A model generated the notes under the pieces. That model searched no databases. It was not told the origin of the DNA and was given only the letters and a program-made list of their open reading frames with translations. This document shows positions 54,901 to 63,000 of a stretch of 64,000 nt of DNA, one piece after another. A program made the position numbers and the translations under genes. Origin of the DNA: Paenibacillus sp. JJ-100 (GTDB lineage: Bacteria; Bacillota; Bacilli; Paenibacillales; Paenibacillaceae). The stretch spans positions 744,001 to 808,000 of the forward strand of contig NZ_CAOJCM010000002.1 of assembly GCF_948329825.1 (NCBI RefSeq), given 5' to 3'. Numbering within the stretch: position 1 is the stretch's first letter; each line of letters opens with the position of its first letter.

Positions 54901-57900
54901 TACCATCCTGTCATATTGAGCAGGGAGCGATGTTCGATCATTACGCCTTTTGGTTTCCCCGTAGAACCTGACGTATAAATCACATAGGCCAAATCGGCGG
55001 ACGAACCCTCTGGTGTGGAGAACGACTTCTCTATATGAAGCTCACTGTCGGGCATCAGGACTTCCTCTAAATCGATCCAGGGAAGGCTCAAATCTTTCGA
55101 TTGTGCCAGCTCTTTTTTTGTCAGAAGCAGGCCTGCCTCGCTATCCTCCAGAATGTAAGTAATACGATCGGCAGGGTACTCATGGTCGATTGGGAGATAC
55201 GCCGCCCCTGTTTGTAATACCGCAAGCACTGCCACAATCATTTCGACCGAATGTTCGACCATGATTGCCGTGATCCGCCCGGGTTTCACGCCCTTTTCCA
55301 GCAGTACGTAAGCAAGTCTGTTCGTTTGTTCGTGCAGTTCACGGTAAGTCAGCCGCTTGTTTTTAAAAACAACAGCAGTACGATCCGGCGTTCGCTTGGC
55401 CTGTTCTGCAAACGACTCATAGGCAGTTCGGCTGCTTGCAAAGTCCTTTTTCGGCCCATTGAATTGTTCCAGAATCCGGGCCCGTTCCTCCAGCGGAAGC
55501 AGTTCTATATCTTCAAGCTTGATATGCCTGCTAGCAACTACTGACCTCAAAACCTCAATGTAGTGCGTCATCAGGCGCTCAATCGTCCCCGCTTTAAACA
55601 GCTTGGAGGCATACTCTGCTTCGATAGACATTCCCCGGTCTTTTTCCGTTACCGTCAATGTCAAATCAAACTTCGACATCCGTCCATCCCAGGAACGGGA
55701 ACGTACGGTGAGTCCGTCTAAAGCCAACTCTTCAATCCCAAGGTTCTGAAGCGTAAAGACCGTGTCAAACAGCGGGTTGCGGCTTAAATCGCGTCTGAGT
55801 CTGATCTTCTCGATAAGCTCCTCGTATGGATAGTCCTGGTGCTCGAAAGCCTGAAGCGTCGTTTGTTTCACTTCACGCAGGAATTGATCGAACGTTTTTG
55901 TTCCTTCCGGTTTTACACGCAAAGCAAGCGTGTTGACGAACATGCCTACCGTTTGAAGCACGTCCGCATGAGATCTGCCCACCGTCGGAGACCCAATCAC
56001 AATATCCTCTTGGGAGGCGTATTTGGACAGCAGTATGCTGTAGGCAGCCATCATAACCATATACAAGGTGGCTCCCGTTTCGTTGGCCAACTGCTTCAAC
56101 CGTGACGTCAGCTCTTCATCGAGACTTAGGGAGGAAAAAGCTCCTTCAAAACTCTGAATCTGCGGTCGTGGATAATCGGTCAACCAATTTAGCACGGGCG
56201 GCTCTTCAGCAAATTGATCAAGCCAGTAATGCTCCTGCTGCTGCTTTTCCTTAGAACCGGACTGTTTATGCTGCCAAACGGCAAAATCTTTATATTGAAC
56301 AAGTTGAACCGGGTGCTCTGTATGAGGTGCTGCATCTGCTTTTTTACCCAGACTGTTATACAGCTCGCAGAATTCCTGAACGATGATTCCGATCGAAGCA
56401 CCGTCGGCAACGATATGATGGATATCAATGATCAGAAGGCAGCTTTCTTCACCTATGGTGGATCGTCCTGCCCGCAGCAAAGGAGCACTTGCAAGATCGA
56501 ACGGTACGACGAACCGGTCAACGATTTTTTCTATATCCTCTTCAGGATGAGACTCCAATTCCTCTATGGCAAAGGTTACGTTCTCATGCACGATCTGGAC
56601 GGGTTCCCCATGCAGAGATACAAAAGAAGTACGTAAGGACTCATGCCGGGAAATCAACATTTGGAAAGACTGTTCCAGCCGATCGACATCAAGCTTACCC
56701 TCGATTTGCAGGACAAACGGCATATTATACGCTGTTGTAATTCCTGCCATACTATTCAAAACATACAGGCGCTTTTGCGCAGAGGACACCGGATAAAACT
56801 CAGCCTGAGGAGCTGGCTCGATTCCAACAAATTCCGCATCTTCGTTCCTGTTGATTCTCGCCGCCATCTCTGCCAGAATCGGCGTCTGGAATATATCGCT
56901 CAAAGGGAGCTGGATCTGAAATTGCTTTTTCATTTCTGTGACCAACTTTAACGCTGTCAGGGAATGACCGCCAAGCTCAAAGAAATGATCATTCACCCCG
57001 ATTGAAGGAATGGCGAGGACAGCGCTCCAGATGTCTGCCAGCTTTTGTTCCGTTTCGTTCCGTGGTGCAGCAAATTCTTTGTCGTCATTAGCAGCATTAG
57101 TATCCTGGGGCTCCGGCAGAGCCTGCTTATGAACTTTGCCGTTCGGAGTAAGCGGCAGCTGGTCCATAAATACCCAATGAACAGGTACCATATAATCTGG
57201 CAGATCATTCAAAAGATACCGTTTCATACATATCGCATCGAGATTTTCCGCACCGACCACATAAGCACATAATGATTTCAGACCGTCACCCTTATCTATT
57301 ACTGTGACTACAGCCTCCTTCACACTGACATGCATCTGAATCCGGTTTTCAATTTCTCCGGTTTCGATGCGGAAACCGCGTATTTTCACCTGATGATCCA
57401 ATCGGCCAATGAAATCAATGCTTCCATCCGGGAGCCAGGTCACCAGATCCCCCGTACGATAGATTCGTTCTCCCTCAATAAAAGGACTTGCAATAAACTT
57501 CTCCGAAGTCAGGGACAGATTGTTTATGTACCCTCTCCCTACACCATCACCACCAACCCACAATTCTCCCGGAACACCGACAGGGCACAAGTGCCCGTAT
57601 ACGTCGACGATGTAAGCAGTAGTATGGGCGATTGGTCCACCGATTGGAATTCTTGTGTCCTCCAACGAATGGATCGTATAGCAGCAGGAAAACGTCGTAT
57701 TTTCAGTCGGACCGTACCCGTTAATGATTGTCGTATGGTGGCATTGTTCCGATACAAGCTTAATATGCTTAGGAGAAAGGGTATCCCCGCCGATGATTAA
57801 GAAGCGAAGAGGACGGAATATAGTCGGGTCTAATTGAGACAACTGATTGAACAAAGGGGACGTGAGCCACATGGTTGTAATGCGGTATTCACAAATCGCT

Positions 57901-60020
57901 TCTCCCAACAACTGTGCATCCAGAATGGAGTTTTTGTCGATGATATACAGCTCCAGACCGTTCAATAGCGCCCCCCAAATCTCAAAGGTGCAGGCATCAA
58001 AAACAGGTGCTCCAGTTTGCAGAATGCGGTCGCCAGGTTCAAAAGGGACATAGCTGTTGTTTTGCACGAGCTGTACCACATTACGATGTTCGATCATCAC
58101 CCCTTTAGGACGCCCTGTCGAACCGGAGGTATACATGACGTAGGCCAGATTTGTGGGCGTAGGAATCTTTTCCCCAGCAGTAGTACGGTCCATCAGAGCT
58201 GGAGAATATTCATGCTCTTCCCAATCCAGAATGATAGATTCGACTCCGTCCATATCCTTATCCGCATAACACTCGGGCGTAACGATCCATCTCGTTTCAC
58301 TATCGCTTAACATAAAGGCAATGCGCTCTTCCGGATACTCCGGATCAATAGGCAAATAGGCACCACCAGCCTTCAAAATACCCAACATTCCCACTACCGT
58401 CTCCATGGAACGGTCGCCGATCAAGCCTACGACGCTGTCTGGGACAACGCCTTTTTTTCTCAGTCGGGATGCTAAGCGATCGGCTCGTGCATTCAACTCC
58501 GCATAAGTCAGTTTGTCATCCTTATTCACGATAGCGATATTTCCCGGGTTCATTCCAGCCTGACGCTCGAACAGCTGCACAATCGTTTGATCCCTTGGAT
58601 ATTCACCGACGGTGTTGAACTGGTGCAGGATTTGCTGCTTCTCGTCGTCTGTAATGACTGAAATTTGCTGAATTAAGATATCCGCATTCCGGCTGATCTG
58701 ATCAAGCACCTGCTCGAAATTTCCAAACAAACGGTCCATTGCGGCCTCGACATACCGAGCTGAGTTATATTTGAATTTGACTTCGAGCCCGGCGTTCGGC
58801 ATAAGAATCAGGTTAAAGTCATAATGCGTCTGCTCAAAATCTTCAAGCTCCGTAATTGCAAATACTTCTTCCTCTTCATCCAGAGGGTCCGCACTCACCG
58901 GGTAATTTTGAAAGGCATAAATATGAGAGATCAGCTGCTGCTTCTTGGAAGTCAGAGATTGAATCTCAGCCAGCGGATAAAAGTCGTAGCTTTGTGTTTC
59001 TAAGGAGGCCTGTTGGACCTTGTGAATTAATGCAGAGAACGGCATCCCGCCTTGAAAGGAGATGCGGATCGGAACCGTATTAATGAACAATCCGACCATG
59101 TTCTCGATCTCCTCCACCTCAGCCGGTCGGCCGGAGGTGACGGAACCGAAAATCACATCCTCGGTTCCGTTATAGCGGCCCATTAACAAGCCCCAGGCCG
59201 ACTGGAGCACAGTGTTTAAAGTTACTTGATGACTTTTGGCCAGATGCTCCAGTCGCAGCGTTGTTTCCTGGCTTATTTTGTAGATGCGATCTACTTGAAC
59301 GGCCTGCTTCACTTGCTGCGTCTCCCCGCTGCCTTGGCCATTCCGTCCTACCGGGATGCGCATGCCAAAGGATGGCAGTTCGATATCAGATTCGTAGCCT
59401 TCCAAGTATTCAGCCCAGTAGCTTCGGGCTTCCTCACGATTCTGCCTGTCAAGCCATTGGATGTACCGTGAGAAAGGCGGCGCCTCTTCCGCGGATGAAA
59501 ATGTCCCTTGGCTGAGTGATTTGTAGACGTCAAACAATTCCTGAACGATTGTTTTTAAACACCAACCGTCCAAAATAATATGATGATAGCTCCAGATTAG
59601 CTTATAACTGAGATCACCCGTCTGCAGCACGGCCGCGCGAAGCAGCACATCTTTGGTCAGGTCGAACCCCTTCTTCTGGTCGTCTTGGATATAACTTCGG
59701 ATATGCTGCTCCTGTTCCGCTACGTCAAACGACGATAAGTCCTTATAGAACACGGGCATGAAGCGCTTTTTAAATACAACCTGCTTTGGGCTTTTCGTAT
59801 TTTCATGGATAAAATTAACCCTGAGCACATCATATTTGTCGATCAGGATATTAAAACTTTTCTCCAATATCAAGGCATCGAGCTTTCCCGAGACGGTGCA
59901 GGAAAACTGTTCGAAGTATGCGCCAGAAGCCGGGTTCAAATAAGAATGAAACAGCATTCCTTCTTGCATCGGTGTTAGGTTGTATACCCCCGCAATAGTC
60001 AGCTTATCGGTCAAGACCAT
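48957..60020 (-). CDS. Three-module non-ribosomal peptide synthetase with atypical terminal condensation-like domain
   Basis: The 3687-residue protein reads C-A-T, C-A-T, C-A-T plus a C-like end. The N-terminus (VYNLTPMQEGMLFH) is a COM acceptor type. C motifs: HHIILDG near residue 147, HHIVADG near 1203, HHIVSDG near 2245. A cores: TSGSTGRPKG near 635, TSGSTGKPKG near 1685, TSGSTGLPKG near 2713. Carrier motifs GGHSL lie near 1015, 2055 and 3093. Specificity codes read by eye are DAFWIGGTFK (valine), DAWFLGNIVK (leucine) and DVFWIGGTFK (valine or isoleucine). There is no thioesterase. Residues 3140-3687 form a C-like domain with FSHTIFDY in place of HHxxxDG, ending near an E/C-type INFNYLGEL. 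ATG 60020 or TTG 60014 may be the start. It sits 18 bases after the preceding NRPS. Confidence 0.93.
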   Translation of the reverse strand: MVLTDKLTIAGVYNLTPMQEGMLFHSYLNPASGAYFEQFSCTVSGKLDALILEKSFNILIDKYDVLRVNFIHENTKSPKQVVFKKRFMPVFYKDLSSFDVAEQEQHIRSYIQDDQKKGFDLTKDVLLRAAVLQTGDLSYKLIWSYHHIILDGWCLKTIVQELFDVYKSLSQGTFSSAEEAPPFSRYIQWLDRQNREEARSYWAEYLEGYESDIELPSFGMRIPVGRNGQGSGETQQVKQAVQVDRIYKISQETTLRLEHLAKSHQVTLNTVLQSAWGLLMGRYNGTEDVIFGSVTSGRPAEVEEIENMVGLFINTVPIRISFQGGMPFSALIHKVQQASLETQSYDFYPLAEIQSLTSKKQQLISHIYAFQNYPVSADPLDEEEEVFAITELEDFEQTHYDFNLILMPNAGLEVKFKYNSARYVEAAMDRLFGNFEQVLDQISRNADILIQQISVITDDEKQQILHQFNTVGEYPRDQTIVQLFERQAGMNPGNIAIVNKDDKLTYAELNARADRLASRLRKKGVVPDSVVGLIGDRSMETVVGMLGILKAGGAYLPIDPEYPEERIAFMLSDSETRWIVTPECYADKDMDGVESIILDWEEHEYSPALMDRTTAGEKIPTPTNLAYVMYTSGSTGRPKGVMIEHRNVVQLVQNNSYVPFEPGDRILQTGAPVFDACTFEIWGALLNGLELYIIDKNSILDAQLLGEAICEYRITTMWLTSPLFNQLSQLDPTIFRPLRFLIIGGDTLSPKHIKLVSEQCHHTTIINGYGPTENTTFSCCYTIHSLEDTRIPIGGPIAHTTAYIVDVYGHLCPVGVPGELWVGGDGVGRGYINNLSLTSEKFIASPFIEGERIYRTGDLVTWLPDGSIDFIGRLDHQVKIRGFRIETGEIENRIQMHVSVKEAVVTVIDKGDGLKSLCAYVVGAENLDAICMKRYLLNDLPDYMVPVHWVFMDQLPLTPNGKVHKQALPEPQDTNAANDDKEFAAPRNETEQKLADIWSAVLAIPSIGVNDHFFELGGHSLTALKLVTEMKKQFQIQLPLSDIFQTPILAEMAARINRNEDAEFVGIEPAPQAEFYPVSSAQKRLYVLNSMAGITTAYNMPFVLQIEGKLDVDRLEQSFQMLISRHESLRTSFVSLHGEPVQIVHENVTFAIEELESHPEEDIEKIVDRFVVPFDLASAPLLRAGRSTIGEESCLLIIDIHHIVADGASIGIIVQEFCELYNSLGKKADAAPHTEHPVQLVQYKDFAVWQHKQSGSKEKQQQEHYWLDQFAEEPPVLNWLTDYPRPQIQSFEGAFSSLSLDEELTSRLKQLANETGATLYMVMMAAYSILLSKYASQEDIVIGSPTVGRSHADVLQTVGMFVNTLALRVKPEGTKTFDQFLREVKQTTLQAFEHQDYPYEELIEKIRLRRDLSRNPLFDTVFTLQNLGIEELALDGLTVRSRSWDGRMSKFDLTLTVTEKDRGMSIEAEYASKLFKAGTIERLMTHYIEVLRSVVASRHIKLEDIELLPLEERARILEQFNGPKKDFASSRTAYESFAEQAKRTPDRTAVVFKNKRLTYRELHEQTNRLAYVLLEKGVKPGRITAIMVEHSVEMIVAVLAVLQTGAAYLPIDHEYPADRITYILEDSEAGLLLTKKELAQSKDLSLPWIDLEEVLMPDSELHIEKSFSTPEGSSADLAYVIYTSGSTGKPKGVMIEHRSLLNMTGWYQSYYGLTPEDKSTKYAGFGFDASVWEIFPSLLSGGELHIIPEEIRYDVRRLADYYNEQGITVSFLPTAVCEQFTQIKNDSLRVLLTGGDKLKSYHPGSYELVNNYGPTENTIVTAAFKVNGEYDNIPIGSPIDNVRVYILDKKDKLLPIGIPGELCIAGDSLARGYMNRDDLTAEKFTADPFHTGERMYRTGDLARWLPDGNLEYLGRMDEQVKIRGYRIELGEVENVLLKQEGVAEAIVTVVQNPKQETELCAYITTTCDLSVREIRGRLARELPEYMIPVHYVELNKIPLTSNGKVDRRALPQPDFASATADNYVPPRGTAERKLAEIWSEVLGTAPIGAYSHFFELGGHSLKAAALAAYIKEAFQIDFPLSSIFQHPVLEQMAVAVEALEQTSYSPITKVPERELYPVSSSQKRLLILNELVGAETAYNMPFVLQLTGELDRARLQQAFTALIRRHEAFRTSFRFVEGELMQMVHHDVSFSIQELEAPEDPDDLAAMIERFVEPFSLQQAPLMRVGLANLGENRHMLIIDMHHIVSDGGSIRLLVQELNLLYSGQELDDSSSRIEYKDYAAWQSEMLQSEAYAKQEQYWLERFAGELPTLNLPADYPRPQIQSFEGDTFSIAIDSELSSRILGAASRTGTTLYMFLLAAYNILLSKYANQEDIIVGTPTSGRLQKELEGVMGMFVNTLAVRNQPEGSKRFIDFLEEVKEHSLQAFEHQMVQYEDLLERLNVRRDVSRNPLFDTMFAVDNVGVGEVQLGELLIEPYNFDNGTSKFDLMITATEEDAQICLDVEYARKLFLKDTVKRMMMHYLQILEAVTTDVEIRLSDIHMLTEEERSQIIGDFNNTKTEYPRQTIHELFEEQAAEHTESIALVCDGIELTYGEVNAKANQLAALLREKGVGPDRIVAIMGDRTLEMIIGMLAILKAGGAYLPIDPDFPRDRVEYFFQNSGAKWLLARSCFADRAACGAEVILMDHRQLSNENAPNLLNKTGTDNLAYVMYTSGSTGLPKGVMVEHLGVSRLVKNTNYVRFSPEDRVLQTAAPVFDVSVFDIWGALLNGARLHLVDKLTLLDPDLFESALQQQEITTLWLTSPLFTQFAQHKPSMFRSVSYLIVGGDVLSPKHIQQVREQSGPLTVVNGYGPTENTTFSCCFVIDKAYGNSVPIGPPISNSTAYIVDKYGNLNPVGVPGELWVGGDGVARGYINNEELSAQKFFSNPFVPGDRVYRTGDAAKWLPDGSIEFIGRMDNQVKIRGFRIETGEVENVLLSHPSVKEAVILVKQAGESQDKILCGYVVAEVELTVQLLKEFMAQHLPDYMIPTVILFMAQLPLNVNGKVDRKALPEPDYDVTETEYTPPRNEMEAAIVQVWSEVLGLERVSVHNNFFEIGGHSLKAMQVVSKLGNLGFELSINQVFAHQTPAELAASVVGSVTVESEHRLMDIPAAEQWLGECLDRTCSWENYSVNDEEFIVLHISGMDEGLKRRAENLIAAHLDERIQPHFIADASSALPPVSELNLSKQELNNRLSLRQMNGTDWIESMMDSISQKQKEYAKGITNRTVVKEYDISPSQTYHFKHKDVSGTMVKFRKAIQPELLGRALQRVVSAEEVMRSVLIEDTETETVRWRLHESPEQLDLPILDISGFEPESQRDMLRALMKKFFIRPYTSSDPLMYRVLLVKQNVKEYVLLLPFSHTIFDYMSNEILRNRVIHEYELLSQGRVEETKISRTFTEFADQIRRGPEGISAASFNELYNIPSFAAAAGEIAVSMYQRSDLDPAKITVLHHSLPFEMELSQTPDAELKWKTALGICAAFFETYFGKSRIPLWMTHFGRQYQDQSYFDMVGECIDYIPLLIDCGEEMDRQIEQIKVMLKSASEHNIHFANLLYNESIDPSFMDVAQRLAAAHQEMPINFNYLGELATETDLDYLEEDGVNCDEPNRILCMAWHQENQIHMTLVIPAEENQDTLRTMLDEAARKHMKGVKI

Positions 60021-60038
60021 CTCTCCCTAAATTCATTT

Positions 60039-63000
60039 TTATTGGTTATAAAAATCCATAATGGCTTCCAGCTCTTCAATGGACAGATCGTCTCCCCCCA
60101 CATCGGAAGGCGTGAGTTCCTGAGTCTCTTTTTCTATACAGTGCTTGATGATTTCCATCAACTGTGTCTTAAAGCGCTCCCCCAAGAGGCTGATTTCAGC
60201 TCCCGTATATTCTGCAAGATTATATTCAATCGACATCGTCAAACAGCCATCTTCTACAAGACCCGTAATATTCAAAGCTACTTCTCTTTCGGCTTCCGGG
60301 CTGACGGTTTGACCGTATGGCACATCAGAAGCACCGAACACTTCTGTGTTCACATCGTTATCGAACTGTCCCAGGTAATTAAACTTGATTTCAGGCTCCA
60401 ACCGGAACTGCAGCTCTTCCTCCCGCCGATTCGACCCAAGATATTTCAGGATGCCGTAGCCAATACCCTTGTTCGGAATGCGGCGCAAGTTCTCTTTGAC
60501 CGATTTGATATGGTAGGATATATCAGCTGAACCCGGAATGTTCAATACAACTGGATAAATGGAAGTAAACCAACCGACCGTTCTGCTTATATTCACATTC
60601 TTGATGATGTCTTCCCTACCGTGGCCTTCAAGACAAATCAAAACATTGTCCTCGCTTGTCCATTCCCTAACGGCCCGTCCCAATGCAGCGAGAAGAATAT
60701 CGTTGATTTCCGTGTTGTAAGCCTTATGCACTTTACCAAGAAGCTGTCCAGTTTCAGCTGCAGCCAGCTTGAAAGTATACTCCATATTATCCGAGACTCT
60801 TGCCTTCCCCTCAAAAAGGCTGGATTTAGGCAGGACCTTAATGTGCTGCGATTCAAGTTGCTGCCAGTATGACTTTTCTTTCTGCAGCATCTCACTGCTT
60901 GCATATTCCGTTAATCGATCCGCCCACGTCTGGAAGGAATCCGTCTTGGACGGCAGCACGATAGGTTTGCCCTGCTCTGCTTGATGATACGCAAGTGTCA
61001 AATCCTCGAATAAAATGCGCCAGGAAATACCGTCAATGATTAAGTGGTGAATAATGATCGCCAAATGATCCCCCTGGCTTGTCTTGAATAATCCCGCCTT
61101 GACTAACGGTCCGTTTTCCAAATCCAGGCTGCCATGCAGCTCATCAATCACTCGGGACATCTCCATCCGGCCATCATGCCCATCGGCCACTGTCTTGATG
61201 ATCAGTTCGAACCATGAGTGCTCCTCCCGAATGTTCTCACCTCTGTTATACTGCATCCATAATCCTTCATCGTATTTAAAAACCATTCTTAACGCATCAT
61301 GATGGCGAATTAGCCCAGTGAAGACTTCCTTTAGCAGAACCTCATTGAATCCTTCACGCTTATGGAGAACGACAGCCTGGTTCCAATGATTTGCTGGTGA
61401 GAATCCGCATTCAAAGAACCACTTCTGAATAGGAGTAAGCTTCACCAAGCCCTCGACTGGTCCCTGATCAATTTCGCGGTGATCTGCCTGAACATATTTG
61501 GACAGCTTCCGAATCTCCGGATTCTGGAACAGGTCTTTCATTTTCAACTTATAACCTTGATTGCTCAGCTTCGAAGAAATTTGGATGGCTCGAATTGAAT
61601 CCCCCCCGAGCTCAAAGAAATTATGATCGATCCCGATCCTGCCGACGCTGAGAACCTCTTCCCAGATCGTCGCCAGGATTTGCTCCACTTCATTACGAGG
61701 CTCCGTATAATTCTCATCCGATGCGGCACTGCGGTCGGGAGCAGGCAATGCATCCCGGTTAATCTTGCCGCTGATCAGCAGCGGCATTTCTTCAAGAATA
61801 ATAAAGTGCGCAGGGATCATATAGACAGGCAATGTTGCTGCCAATTCATCTTTCACCTCGAAGAGACACATCTCTTCGCTGCCCTGCACAGAGGGCTCCA
61901 GAACCAGATAAGCACACAAATATTTGCTTCCAGTATCATCTTCTCTAGCCAATACAACAGCCTGTTTGATATGTGGGGATTGCATAATGCAAACTTCGAT
62001 TTCTTCCAGCTCAATGCGGTAGCCTCTGATTTTAACCTGAAAATCTTTACGTCCGAGAAACTCCAGATTTCCGTCATGCCCCCAGCGCCCTAAGTCACCC
62101 GTCTTGTACAGCCTAAGGCCTTTACCCGATTCCGGGATATATGGAGCAAATGGATCTTTACCGAAGGACTGGTCCGTTCTTTTCGGATCATGAATATATC
62201 CGCGACCTACACCGGCACCAGATACGCAAATTTCTCCGTAAACGCCTGCTGGACAAAGGTTCATCTGGTTATCTACCACATACAAATTCAAATTCGCCAG
62301 AGGTTTACCAATTGGAACGAAATATGCCTCTTGAGGCAAGTCGCGGATCACGAGCTGACTGATATCATCAGCAGCTTCCGCAGGGCCGTAAGCATTTACG
62401 ATTGGAATTTCGGGATACAAGTTCAGCCATCTCCGGGCCAAATCCGGTTTTATCGTTTCTCCCGTAAGCATCAAATGACCTAGAGAGTCCAGTTTCATCC
62501 CTTTCTGTTCCAGCACGTCCAGCATGACTGTCAAATAAGATGGGACCACTTCCAAAAGCGTCACATGATCGGCGGTGATTGCCTCCAAGAACCGTTCTGC
62601 TTCAAGCACCAGATCTTGTGGATACATCGCAGTCGTCCCGCCCAATGCAAGAGCGCCAAAGCACTGCCATACCGAAATATCGAAACAGATATTGGCGTTC
62701 TGAGCAAAGACCAGACGATGATCCAGATTCAGAGCATCCGCTTCCGCAAGAATGTGATTTAATAACCCCCGATGCTCAATCATTACGCCTTTGGGCTTCC
62801 CGGTCGAGCCAGAGGTAAACAATACATATGCCAGACTGTCCGGACCCTGCCATGTCCCGATATTCGCCGGACTTTCTGTCTCTATGTCCTCCAGTACCCG
62901 ATCGAGGCAAATTATTGCCCCTTTATACTGCTCTTCCAGCCCATCCCGAATATATTCGGAGCGGGTGATAAGAACTCGTGCAGCGGAATCCTTCAAAATG

